From: Bacteroidia bacterium | GTDB lineage: Bacteria > Bacteroidota > Bacteroidia > M30B66 | NCBI GenBank assembly: GCA_019695235.1 | Contig: JAIBAI010000014.1 | Span: 1 to 55,974 of the forward strand | Length of the DNA stretch: 55,974 nt | Direction: 5' to 3' | Part shown: positions 36,158 through 44,736 of the stretch, one piece after another | Position numbering within the stretch: the first letter of the stretch is position 1 | How the letters are laid out: each line of letters opens with the position of its first letter | Made by a program: the position numbers and the translations under genes | The notes under the pieces: model-generated | What the model saw: the letters and a program-made list of their open reading frames with translations, nothing else | Databases searched by the model: none | What the model was told of the DNA's origin: nothing

Positions 36158-36454
36158 TTAATTCAGTGAAATAGCGGGTAAACCGGCACCTGCTAATTCA
36201 GAGAGCGCCAATTCATGAAGTGTAACAGAAATGAAGTTGCTCATGGGCATTGCCTCAATTAGCTCTAAGGCTTCTTTCTCTGAGGCGGCCTGTATTGAAG
36301 CCCAAGCTTTTGACTGATCTTGTGCAATACAATAAAAAGTCAGGGTTCCATCATTCATCAATTGATGCAGGTGTACCTTTTGCCGGGGTAACAACTCAGC
36401 AAGATCTTCGCCCCATGTTGCTTTTATTTCTGCTTCTACCAAATATTGATTCAT
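36158..36454 (-). CDS. Small muconolactone-isomerase/YciI-like protein
   Basis: A 98-aa cytosolic protein of unknown role. The pattern (MNQYLVEAEI, then LLPRQKVHLHQLMNDGTLTFYC and IQAASEKEALELIEAMPMSNF) fits the dimeric alpha/beta-barrel fold seen in muconolactone isomerases and YciI proteins, but no catalytic residue can be assigned. It precedes thyA-folA in the same direction with a 41-bp gap. Minus-strand TAACATTG (plus 36459-36466), one mismatch from the -7 consensus, ends 4 nt before its ATG. Confidence 0.6.
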   Translation of the reverse strand: MNQYLVEAEIKATWGEDLAELLPRQKVHLHQLMNDGTLTFYCIAQDQSKAWASIQAASEKEALELIEAMPMSNFISVTLHELALSELAGAGLPAISLN

Positions 36455-36553
36455 ACGACAATGTTAAATAAAATTCGATTCGTTTATCAGGAATCCATGC
36501 GACAAACAAATAAATTTTTCGACATTATTTTTATTTCAATGCAACAGGCAGTA

Positions 36554-37117
36554 CTACCGGTTATTAAACTGAGTCATTGTTAAACCAGGGCCGATAGAAG
36601 CAAAACTTTTAACCATTTCAGCCGCCAGTTTTGTTTTTTCGTTTAATGCTGATGCTTCCATGTCGTTCCATGTTGAAAGCACATATTTTGCCTGTGCTCC
36701 TTTGGCAAACTCGCTACCAACACCAAAACGTAGCCTTGAATAATCAGTTGTTCCAAGTGTTTCCTGAATGCTTTTCAAGCCGTTATGACCACCATCTGAG
36801 CCTTTGGTCCGTAGGCGTACCTTACCAAATGGCAAGGCTATGTCGTCAGTGATAACAAGCAGGTTTTCAAGCGGGATTTTTTCTTTGGTCATCCAGTATT
36901 GCACTGCCTTCCCACTCAGGTTCATATAGGTATTGGGCTTTAACAGCAGTAGTCTGCGCCCTTTGTGTTTGAGGGTTGTTTGCCAGCCATACCTTCCTTC
37001 CTCAAAGGCCAATGAGTTTTCTTCTGCAATTTTATCGAGTACCAAAAATCCAATATTATGCCTGGTAAAGGCATATTCATTGCCTGGATTGCCAAGGCCA
37101 CAAACAAGGTAATTCAT
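36554..37117 (-). CDS. pth: Peptidyl-tRNA hydrolase
   Basis: A 187-aa enzyme releasing tRNA from prematurely dropped peptidyl-tRNA. Signatures: YLVCGLGNPGNEYAFTRHNIG with the catalytic His, KPNTYMNLSGKAV, VITDDIALPFGKVRLR and GSDGGHNGLKSIQ, SRLRFGVG. The ATG overlaps the stop of the 67-aa gene (ATGA). With metH 8 bp before that gene, pth sits at the end of a transcript that begins with a SAM riboswitch. No separate -7 box is apparent directly upstream. Confidence 0.97.
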   Translation of the reverse strand: MNYLVCGLGNPGNEYAFTRHNIGFLVLDKIAEENSLAFEEGRYGWQTTLKHKGRRLLLLKPNTYMNLSGKAVQYWMTKEKIPLENLLVITDDIALPFGKVRLRTKGSDGGHNGLKSIQETLGTTDYSRLRFGVGSEFAKGAQAKYVLSTWNDMEASALNEKTKLAAEMVKSFASIGPGLTMTQFNNR

Positions 37118-37317
37118 GGCTTGTTATTGCTTTCAAGGCGTTTTCGCTGATAACGACGCAATCCGTAAACTATCATAGCGCAAAAAGTACAGAAAAACGG
37201 AAATTTCGCCTGTTCCCATTTACCCTGGCTGGCCAGCCAACCTCCAAAAAGAAGCGTCACTACGGCCAGGCCCAACCAGAAGCGCTCCATGAATAAAAAT
37301 ATCTTGTGTTGATTCAT
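37114..37317 (-). CDS. Small hypothetical membrane protein between metH and pth
   Basis: A 67-aa protein with two predicted membrane helices (about 11-28 and 37-54) and a basic C-terminal end (RRYQRKRLES). No family is recognised. It is 8 bp after the metH stop and overlaps the pth start by 4 bp, so it is surely translated as part of that operon if real. A role cannot be given. Confidence 0.65.
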   Translation of the reverse strand: MNQHKIFLFMERFWLGLAVVTLLFGGWLASQGKWEQAKFPFFCTFCAMIVYGLRRYQRKRLESNNKP

Positions 37318-37325
37318 GGCGCAAT

Positions 37326-40300
37326 TTAAGCAGAAACCATACCGGGTTCATAAGCCAAAACAGAACCCAGCCACCTTTCAAGGTCTTCTACCGGCATATT
37401 TTTACGAACCGAATAATCTGCAATCTGGTCTTGCATGATTTTTCCCAAACCAAAGTATTTGCTTCCTGGATTTGCAAAATACCAGCCACTTACAGCCGCT
37501 GCCGGGTACATGGCAAAGCTTTCTGTGAGTTGAATTCCTGCCGCCTTTGTGGCATCCAGCATCTCAAAAAGACTTGCTTTTTCTGTATGGTCAGGGCATG
37601 CAGGATAGCCGGGTGCCGGACGGATGCCCTGGTACTTTTCGGCTATTAGTTCTTCGTTTGAAAGTATCTCTTCCGGCACATAAGCCCAGTATTTTGTACG
37701 TACCAGGTGATGCAAGCGCTCTGCAAATGCTTCTGCCAAACGATCGGCAAGGGTCTTCATCATGATGGCGTTGTAATCATCATGGTCTGCCTTGTATTTC
37801 TCCAGCCATTGCTCTATTCCTATGCCTGCCGTTACAGCAAAAGCACCAATATAATCTATCCTTCCCGCGTCTTTGGGGGCAATCATATCTGCAAGTGCAT
37901 AATTAGCCTGGCCGGGTGCTTTTTTATTCTGTTGCCGCAAGGTGTGTAATACCTTCACAATAGAAGAGCGGCTCTCATCAGTATAAACTTCGATATCATC
38001 TCCAACTGAGTTTGCCGGCCAGAACCCGAATACTGCATTAGCCTGAAGTCGCTTTTCATCAATAATCAACTTTAGCATTTTCAAAGCATCCTGATAAACC
38101 TTCTCAGCTTCTACTCCTACTTTTGGGTCAGTTAAAATTGCCGGAAATTTGCCATACAACTCCCATGTTGAGAAATAAGGTGTCCAGTCAATAAACGCAG
38201 CAAGATCGCTCAAATCATAGTCAATCAATGATGTTACCTTTAGCACCGAAGGGCGCTTGATGGTCTGCTCATTGAATTCAAGTTGCAACTTGTTGTTTCG
38301 CGCCTCCTCAATGCCAATGTATTGCTTGGTAACTTTTCGCCCGGCATGCTGCTCACGAATGCGCTCGTAATCTGTTTTAATATCCGCTAAAAAGTTATCC
38401 CGCAGTTCATTGCTTAATAATGACCCTGCAACAGGTACAGATTTTGAAGCATCTAAAACATGAACGACAGGCCCACTATACTTTGGAGCAATTTTTACGG
38501 CGGTATGTGTTTTTGAGGTTGTTGCTCCTCCAATAAGCAATGGTATGGTAAAACCCTGCCTTTCCATTTCTCGTGCAACGGTTACCATTTCATCTAATGA
38601 AGGGGTAATCAAACCACTCAGCCCTATCATATCAGCATTGATTTCCCGCGCCTTGTCAAGGATGTTTTGATAAGGTACCATTACGCCCATATCATGCACT
38701 TCGTAATTATTGCATCCAAGTACTACCCCAACGATGTTCTTGCCAATATCGTGCACATCACCTTTTACCGTTGCCATGAGAATCTTTCCGTTTCCAGAGC
38801 TGTCGCCTGCCTGCTTTTCTGCCTCAATAAACGGAAGCAGATATGCTACTGATTTTTTCATCACCCTGGCGCTTTTCACCACCTGTGGCAAAAACATCTT
38901 TCCGCTGCCAAACAAATCACCCACGACGTTCATTCCATCCATCAAAGGCCCTTCAATCACTTGTAACGGACGTGGGTACTGCTTTCTGGCCTCCTCTGTA
39001 TCTTCCTCAATGAACTCAACGATACCTTTTACCAGTGCGTGTGAAAGTCGCTTTTCAACCGGCCAGGAACGCCATTCGACATCTTTTTCCTGAGTTTTCC
39101 CCTTTGCTTTGATGGTTTCGGCGAAGTCAACCAGCCGCTCAGTTGCATCAGGCCTGCGATTCAACAACACATCCTCTACCCTTTCAAGCAGTTCTTTCGG
39201 AATTTCTTCATATACTTCAAGCTGCCCTGCATTTACGATGCCCATGTCAAGCCCTTCACGAATGGCATGGTACAAAAAGGCACTGTGCATCGCTTCACGT
39301 ACCACATCGTTTCCTCTGAATGAAAACGAAACATTTGATACGCCTCCGCTAACACTAACACCTGGCAGGTTTTCTTTTATCCATCGTGTAGCCCTGAAGA
39401 AGTCAACAGCATAATTGTTATGCTCTTCAATTCCGGTTGCCACGGTAAGGATATTGGGGTCGAAGATGATATCAATGGGTGCAAAATGAATCTCATTCAC
39501 CAGAATATCATAGGCTCTTTTACAAATTTCAATTCTGCGTTCAAAGGAGTCGGCCTGCCCTTTCTCATCAAAGGCCATCACTACTACAGCTGCACCGTAG
39601 CGTTTTACAAGGCGCGCCTGTTCTTTAAAGTTTTCTTCTCCCTCCTTTAAGCTGATAGAATTAACGATACACTTGCCCTGGATACATTTTAAACCGGCTT
39701 CAATAACCGACCATTTTGAAGAGTCAACCATCACCGGAAGCTTTGCAATTTCCGGCTCAGAAGCCATCAGGTTCAGAAATTTGGTCATTGCTGCTTCTGA
39801 ATCCAGCATGCCCTCATCCATATTTACATCCAGAATCTGTGCTCCTCCTTCAACCTGATGCAGCGCAACAGACAAAGCTTCATCGTAATTGCCTTCTCGA
39901 ATAAGTCGCGCGAATTTCTTTGAACCTGTGATATTTGTTCGCTCTCCGATGTTCACAAAATTGGTTTCAGGCCTGATTGTTACCGGCTCCAGACCACTGT
40001 AAAATGGCATGGGTGTCAGTTCAGGCAACAGATGCGGTTTGTATTCAGCTGCAATCTGTGCAATCGCCTGGATATGTTCAGGGGTGGTACCGCAGCATCC
40101 CCCAATGATATTTACATAATTGCTTTCAAGATACTCACGAATCTGCTCGGCCATTTGCGCTGGTGTTTCTTCGTATTGACCAAACTCATTGGGAAGACCT
40201 GCATTGGGATGTGCAGAAATTCTGAATTTACTGTTTTTTGCCAAAACCTCGATATAAGGCTTAAGCTGGCGGGCACCCAGCGCACAATTAAATCCCACAG

Positions 40301-41024
40301 AAAGCAAATCAATATGCGAAACCGAATACAAAAATGCCTCGGCAGTTTGCCCGGTAAGGGTTCTTCCCGACTGGTCTGTTATTGTACCTGAAACCATGAT
40401 AGGTATCCGGATACCTTTCGATGCTGCATATTTGTCAATAGCAAACAAGGCTGCCTTGCTATTGAGTGTGTCAAAAATGGTTTCTACCAACAGAATGTCA
40501 GCACCACCATCCATTAAACCTTTAATTTGTTCTGTGTACGCCTCTACCAACTCATCAAAGGTGATATTACGAAAACCCGGGTCGTTCACATCCGGGGAAA
40601 TTCCTGCTGAACGATTCGTTGGTCCGATAGAACCCGCTACAAACCTTGGTTTTGCAGGCTGTTCTTTTGTAAAAGCATCTGCAACTTCTCTTGCCAGCTT
40701 CGCAGCTGCAAAGTTTAAATCGTAAACGATATGCTCAAGTCCGTAATCCGCCTGGGCAATCGAAGTCCCACTAAAAGTATTGGTTTCTGCAATATCTGCA
40801 CCTGCTTCAAAATATGCTTTGTGTATGGCCCGGATGATATCCGGCCTTGTGAGTGATAACAAATCATTATTCCCCTGAAGAGGTTTATGGTGGGTTTCGA
40901 AATAACCTTTGCGGAAGTCTTCTTCTTCAAGCTGATAACGCTGTATCATGGTGCCCATAGCGCCATCAAGCACCAAAATGCGTTCTGAAAGTGCTTTGTA
41001 AAGTTGCTCTGTTCTGTTTTTCAT
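37326..41024 (-). CDS. metH: Cobalamin-dependent methionine synthase
   Basis: A 1232-aa modular enzyme transferring a methyl group from methyl-tetrahydrofolate to homocysteine. Order: homocysteine domain (1 to about 325, zinc cysteines in [11 protein letters not shown]), pterin-binding barrel (about 340-610), cap and B12 domain (about 640-880, [15 protein letters not shown] with the cobalt-binding His), and the SAM-binding activation domain at the C-terminus ([15 protein letters not shown]). Start 41024 ([12 protein letters not shown]) is chosen because in-frame codons further upstream lie inside the riboswitch expression platform. Control by the SAM-I riboswitch is strongly indicated: high SAM should lower expression. 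Confidence 0.97.
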   Translation of the reverse strand: MKNRTEQLYKALSERILVLDGAMGTMIQRYQLEEEDFRKGYFETHHKPLQGNNDLLSLTRPDIIRAIHKAYFEAGADIAETNTFSGTSIAQADYGLEHIVYDLNFAAAKLAREVADAFTKEQPAKPRFVAGSIGPTNRSAGISPDVNDPGFRNITFDELVEAYTEQIKGLMDGGADILLVETIFDTLNSKAALFAIDKYAASKGIRIPIMVSGTITDQSGRTLTGQTAEAFLYSVSHIDLLSVGFNCALGARQLKPYIEVLAKNSKFRISAHPNAGLPNEFGQYEETPAQMAEQIREYLESNYVNIIGGCCGTTPEHIQAIAQIAAEYKPHLLPELTPMPFYSGLEPVTIRPETNFVNIGERTNITGSKKFARLIREGNYDEALSVALHQVEGGAQILDVNMDEGMLDSEAAMTKFLNLMASEPEIAKLPVMVDSSKWSVIEAGLKCIQGKCIVNSISLKEGEENFKEQARLVKRYGAAVVVMAFDEKGQADSFERRIEICKRAYDILVNEIHFAPIDIIFDPNILTVATGIEEHNNYAVDFFRATRWIKENLPGVSVSGGVSNVSFSFRGNDVVREAMHSAFLYHAIREGLDMGIVNAGQLEVYEEIPKELLERVEDVLLNRRPDATERLVDFAETIKAKGKTQEKDVEWRSWPVEKRLSHALVKGIVEFIEEDTEEARKQYPRPLQVIEGPLMDGMNVVGDLFGSGKMFLPQVVKSARVMKKSVAYLLPFIEAEKQAGDSSGNGKILMATVKGDVHDIGKNIVGVVLGCNNYEVHDMGVMVPYQNILDKAREINADMIGLSGLITPSLDEMVTVAREMERQGFTIPLLIGGATTSKTHTAVKIAPKYSGPVVHVLDASKSVPVAGSLLSNELRDNFLADIKTDYERIREQHAGRKVTKQYIGIEEARNNKLQLEFNEQTIKRPSVLKVTSLIDYDLSDLAAFIDWTPYFSTWELYGKFPAILTDPKVGVEAEKVYQDALKMLKLIIDEKRLQANAVFGFWPANSVGDDIEVYTDESRSSIVKVLHTLRQQNKKAPGQANYALADMIAPKDAGRIDYIGAFAVTAGIGIEQWLEKYKADHDDYNAIMMKTLADRLAEAFAERLHHLVRTKYWAYVPEEILSNEELIAEKYQGIRPAPGYPACPDHTEKASLFEMLDATKAAGIQLTESFAMYPAAAVSGWYFANPGSKYFGLGKIMQDQIADYSVRKNMPVEDLERWLGSVLAYEPGMVSA

Positions 41025-41091
41025 AGTTTTCAGCATTCTGCCTCTGCTCCTGAACAATACCAATACAGACTTCGCAGATGTGAAAACCTTC

Positions 41092-41182
41092 TTATCTGTC
41101 AGGAATTGGCACCTTTCTTTGCCCTTAGGCAAAACAGGTTGTCAAGACTTCTTAGGGCCTGTCCCTCAGTCTTTCTGGATAA
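41092..41182 (-). ncRNA. SAM-I (S-box) riboswitch upstream of metH
   Basis: Read on the minus strand, the leader has all parts of an S-box aptamer. P1 is TTATC with GATAA (plus 41178-41182 and 41092-41096). P2 is AAGACT with AGTCTT, enclosing the conserved GAGGGA and GGCCC. A GACAACC segment is followed by a P3 hairpin (TTTGCC-TAAG-GGCAAA), and then the highly conserved GGTGCCAATTCC. It lies 68 nt before the metH ATG. S-adenosylmethionine binding is expected to turn the gene off. The nearby stem formed by plus 41026-41032 and 41081-41087 may be part of the switch. Confidence 0.93.
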
Positions 41183-41203
41183 TCAGATGCAATGAACGAT
41201 ATG

Positions 41204-41211
41204 CAAAAGTA
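41204..41211 (-). promoter_or_regulatory. -7 promoter box of the riboswitch-metH transcript
   Basis: Plus CAAAAGTA reads TACTTTTG on the minus strand, a full TAnnTTTG match. It is 21 nt upstream of the aptamer and just after the suhB stop, so metH need not depend on read-through from suhB. Confidence 0.55.
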
Positions 41212-41220
41212 ATCAAAATC

Positions 41221-42042
41221 TTATTCAAGCCCTTGATTGGCTACAAAGTATTGTTGTATCTCTCGCAACAAATCATTATGAATCACGCCGTTGGTAGCAA
41301 TCAACTCCTTTCCGAAGATAAATGTATCGTTTCCGGAAAAATCAGTCACTGTACCACCTGCCTGCTGAACTAAAAATGCCCCGGCGGCAACATCCCAGGG
41401 GGCAAGTCCATATTCATAAAAAGCTTCAAGCCGGCCACATGCTACCCAGGCCAGGTCAATCGCAGCAGAGCCCAAGCGGCGCACACCATGGGAGCGGTAA
41501 AGCAATGCTTTAAACAATTCAAGCCATTGGTCAAGCTTACCCTGATCGCGGTATGGAAACCCGGTTACAAGCAAGGAGTCTGAAAGACTTGACACTTGCG
41601 ACACCTGTACCTTCCTGTCGTTGATATGAACCCCTGAGCCTTCATAAGCCCAAAAACACTCATCAGATACCACCTCGTAAATTAAGCCCATCACCGTTTT
41701 ACCATAGTACTGCAATGCAATACTGATACTGTATAGCGGTACCCCGTGAATAAAATTGGTAGTACCATCTATGGGGTCAATAATCCAGATATATGGTTTT
41801 TCCTCCTGCTCAATTGTTTTCTCCTCAGTGATGAAACCACTATTAGGTAGTAGCACCGACAACTCTCTTACCAATAATACCTCTGCTGCTTTATCTACAT
41901 AGGTAACAAAGTCATTCAGCCCTTTACTTTCAACGCCCTGTGAAGTCAAACGCTCCTGCTCAAGTTTGATAAACCGACCTACCTCTTTGGTAATGCGCCT
42001 TAAATCATCGCAAACAGCAGCTAAATGCGATTTCTGGTTCAT
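41221..42042 (-). CDS. Inositol monophosphatase family protein (SuhB-like)
   Basis: A 273-aa Mg-dependent phosphatase of the FIG superfamily. Signatures: GFITEEKTIEQEE, the metal site IWIIDPIDGTTNFIHGVP, and WDVAAGAFLVQQAGGTVTDFSG. Substrates may include inositol phosphate, PAP, or sugar phosphates. The ATG overlaps the lgt stop (ATGA), and the riboswitch for metH begins about 40 bp after its stop. Cytosolic, intact. Confidence 0.92.
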   Translation of the reverse strand: MNQKSHLAAVCDDLRRITKEVGRFIKLEQERLTSQGVESKGLNDFVTYVDKAAEVLLVRELSVLLPNSGFITEEKTIEQEEKPYIWIIDPIDGTTNFIHGVPLYSISIALQYYGKTVMGLIYEVVSDECFWAYEGSGVHINDRKVQVSQVSSLSDSLLVTGFPYRDQGKLDQWLELFKALLYRSHGVRRLGSAAIDLAWVACGRLEAFYEYGLAPWDVAAGAFLVQQAGGTVTDFSGNDTFIFGKELIATNGVIHNDLLREIQQYFVANQGLE

Positions 42043-43349
42043 ACTGTTTGCTTTTTTCTTTTAATCCAGAAGATATACAAGCCTCCCAGAATCATTAAAA
42101 ACGAAATTATTTCTGCCTGACTCACCCCCATACCAAGAAAATGGTATTCTGTATTTACACGAATTTTCTCGATGAAAAAACGCTCCAATCCGTTCAGCAG
42201 CAGAAAGAGCCCGGTCATTAAGCCAGCCGTTTTCAAGCGGTTACGGAGCAGCCACATGCCTGTGAAAAGTAAAATACCAATAACAGCTTCATAAAGTGAA
42301 GTTGGAAAGACAGGGATAGGCAAGCGATGGTTCCAGCGTTTGGCGTCTTCCCTTACCCAGGATGTTCCTTCTTTGCGAAACAAGGCAACGCCTTCATTAT
42401 TTACGTTGTTTGGATAGGCGAAAGCCACTGTCCATGAAGGCAGCCCGGCAGGTGCTTTCACCGTGGCATGTGGTATATCACTTACCTGATGAATCTCTTT
42501 TACCCCTTCAAAAGAAAACCGGTAATAGGGTAAATATGCAGTTGCAGTATCAGAAAAATCGGTTTCAACTGCCGGCATTGCTTTCCCATCTGGTGTAGTG
42601 AGGTAGGCAGTATTCAGGATGCCCCAGTCGCCATCGCCGGAGGTGTGGCAGCCAATGCGCCCAATTCCATAAGCCAGCATCAATCCGGGAACGATGGCAT
42701 CACTAATGGTAAAAGCGGCAATTCCATTTTTGCGTGCATAGCGTAAAATCAGCCAGCCTGCAACGATAAAACCACCGTAAAAGGTAAGCCCGGAAAATGA
42801 AAACAAAGAACCAACAGGGTCTTGAAAGAACTCATCAAGGTTTTCAAGGTTATGAAACACCTTTGCTCCTAACAGCCCGCCAACAACCGCCAATAGCACC
42901 AAATTACCAAGATGGTCCTCTGCCTTCACCTGGTACTGCTTTTCAACCGGCTTTTCAAGCCTTTGTTTTTTATCTTCCCTGAATTTCAGCCAGATAAAAA
43001 CTCCTGCAGCAATAATACCACCCGGAAGGCTACCCTTCATTGACAGAAGGCTACCCTGTGGGTCGGCTACAAATTGAAGATAATCTGTCAGCAGGTACAC
43101 AAGTTTAAATCCGGCAATGAAGCCAAACACGCCCGTGATGATATAATCGTTCAAAGGAAATGGACGACCTGTAATTACTTTTTTGGTCTGTGCCGGAATA
43201 AGCCCCATGCCAGCCTTACGCACCAATTCTTTTCGCAAGGTATAAGCAGCAGCCATAAAGGCCAGCGCAACAAAAAAGCCAAATGTTTGAATGGGCAAAG
43301 GAAGGTCAATGCCCAAACTTTTCAGAAACTCACTGATGGTTGGATACAT
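42039..43349 (-). CDS. lgt: Prolipoprotein diacylglyceryl transferase (long Bacteroidota form)
   Basis: A 436-aa inner-membrane enzyme that attaches diacylglycerol to the cysteine of lipoprotein signal peptides. Conserved parts: SLPGGIIAAGVF, SGLTFYGGFIVAGWLI, YGIGRIGCHTSGDGDWG and IPVFPTSLYEAVIG. It is about 140 residues longer than the E. coli enzyme. The extra length includes a charged cytosolic loop (FREDKKQRLEKPVEKQY) and a periplasmic insert after GDWG (about residues 265-345). Start 43349 is 7 bp after the mtaB stop. The lipoproteins in this window (azurin, BamD, YHS) would be substrates. Confidence 0.9.
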   Translation of the reverse strand: MYPTISEFLKSLGIDLPLPIQTFGFFVALAFMAAAYTLRKELVRKAGMGLIPAQTKKVITGRPFPLNDYIITGVFGFIAGFKLVYLLTDYLQFVADPQGSLLSMKGSLPGGIIAAGVFIWLKFREDKKQRLEKPVEKQYQVKAEDHLGNLVLLAVVGGLLGAKVFHNLENLDEFFQDPVGSLFSFSGLTFYGGFIVAGWLILRYARKNGIAAFTISDAIVPGLMLAYGIGRIGCHTSGDGDWGILNTAYLTTPDGKAMPAVETDFSDTATAYLPYYRFSFEGVKEIHQVSDIPHATVKAPAGLPSWTVAFAYPNNVNNEGVALFRKEGTSWVREDAKRWNHRLPIPVFPTSLYEAVIGILLFTGMWLLRNRLKTAGLMTGLFLLLNGLERFFIEKIRVNTEYHFLGMGVSQAEIISFLMILGGLYIFWIKRKKQTV

Positions 43350-43356
43350 GCTTTTT

Positions 43357-44676
43357 TCAGGAAAATACTTTTTGTACAGGCTCGGCGCATAGCATTGCCA
43401 TTCCTGTACAGGCATCTGTTACGCGCTGTAATTCAGCCATACAGGTTTTATTAACAAGCGACTCATCCCAGGCAGTCTGCATCTTCAAATAATTGGGTGT
43501 AAACCCATACATCCAGTTTTCATCTTTTTCGGCTTCCCATAATACAGGATATTGTCGTCCGATATTCGCCTCATAAAACTGACGTTTCTTTTTGTCGGAT
43601 AAAATATGCAACATACGGCTTCTTCTTGCCCGGATGCCATCTGGCACAACATCTTCCATTTCGGCAGCCGGTGTATTTGGCCGCTCCGAATAGGTGAACA
43701 CGTGCAGGTAATTGATATCCAAATCACGTAAGAAAGTGTAGGTTTCTAAGAACGCTTCCTCAGTTTCACCTGGGAAACCAACAATTACATCAACACCAAT
43801 ACAGCAATCAGTAATACATTCTCTGATTTTCTTAACACGTTCGGTATAAAGCTCACGCATATAGCGCCGTTTCATTTTCCGGAGAATCTCATTACTGCCT
43901 GATTGTAATGGGATATGAAAATGCGGAACGAACCTATTTGATTGGGCAACAAACTCAATAATTTCATTGCTGAGCAGGTTCGGTTCAATGGATGATATTC
44001 TGAACCTTACCGCTTCGTTTATGGTGTCTAATTTGCGAATCAGGTCAATAAATTTTTCATTGTATGCCCTGCCGAAATCTCCTGTATTTACACCGGTAAG
44101 CACAATTTCGCCAGGCCTTTCTGCCTTAATTGTTTTCTCAATAGCCGCAAAAGTTTGTTCTACATTCTGACTGCGGCTGGTGCCTCTTGCCAGGGGGATG
44201 GTGCAATAGGTACAAACATAATCGCATCCATCCTGAATTTTAAAAAAGGTGCGGGTGCGATCGCCTGATGACCAGGAGGGATGAAATTCATTTGCCTGAT
44301 GTATCTCACATGAATGTATTTGAGCAGCTTGGGTTTTATCAAGCCGGTCGAGATAGGCCGGTATATTAAACTTCTCTGTTGCTCCTAATACAAGGTCAAC
44401 ACCGTGGATGGCTGCAATATCTTCTGGTTTTAGTTGAGCATAACAACCGATAATGACAACAAATGCATCCGGTGCAAGACGATTGGCCTTGTTTACCAAT
44501 GCTTTGCACTTCTTATCGGCATTTTCAGTAACTGAACAGGTATTGATGACAAACACATCCGGTTTGTCTTCTAACTCAACCTTTTGGTAGCCATTGGCCA
44601 CAAAATCACGTGCAATGGTTGAAGTTTCAGAGAAATTGAGCTTGCAGCCCAGCGTATAAAAAGCGACTTTTGGCAT
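43357..44676 (-). CDS. mtaB: tRNA t6A37 methylthiotransferase MtaB
   Basis: A 439-aa radical-SAM enzyme converting t6A to ms2t6A at tRNA position 37. The N-terminal UPF0004 domain has TLGCKLN, VINTCSVTENADKKC (three 4Fe-4S cysteines). The radical-SAM cluster is C-x3-C-x2-C in GCDYVCTYCTIP, and a C-terminal TRAM-like domain follows. MtaB is preferred over MiaB or RimO because of TLGCKLN and the Cys spacing. Start 44676 lies 9 nt after a full -7 box (TATCTTTG, plus 44686-44693). It is divergent from the OstA-like gene and leads the operon with lgt and suhB. Confidence 0.93.
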   Translation of the reverse strand: MPKVAFYTLGCKLNFSETSTIARDFVANGYQKVELEDKPDVFVINTCSVTENADKKCKALVNKANRLAPDAFVVIIGCYAQLKPEDIAAIHGVDLVLGATEKFNIPAYLDRLDKTQAAQIHSCEIHQANEFHPSWSSGDRTRTFFKIQDGCDYVCTYCTIPLARGTSRSQNVEQTFAAIEKTIKAERPGEIVLTGVNTGDFGRAYNEKFIDLIRKLDTINEAVRFRISSIEPNLLSNEIIEFVAQSNRFVPHFHIPLQSGSNEILRKMKRRYMRELYTERVKKIRECITDCCIGVDVIVGFPGETEEAFLETYTFLRDLDINYLHVFTYSERPNTPAAEMEDVVPDGIRARRSRMLHILSDKKKRQFYEANIGRQYPVLWEAEKDENWMYGFTPNYLKMQTAWDESLVNKTCMAELQRVTDACTGMAMLCAEPVQKVFS

Positions 44677-44685
44677 TGGGGCGTG

Positions 44686-44731
44686 CAAAGATACTGAAAT
44701 TCACGAAAAACCAGACAGACTCATACCTTTG
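44686..44731. promoter_or_regulatory. Paired divergent -7 boxes for mtaB and the OstA-like gene
   Basis: Minus-strand TATCTTTG (plus 44686-44693) lies 9 nt before mtaB. Plus-strand TACCTTTG (44724-44731) lies 5 nt before the ATG at 44737. Both match TAnnTTTG fully within a 60-bp divergent gap. Confidence 0.55.
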
Positions 44732-44736
44732 TGCCG

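Noticed and set aside
41004-41373. Plus-strand short frames over the metH leader
   Set aside because: They are the complement of the SAM riboswitch and the suhB end.
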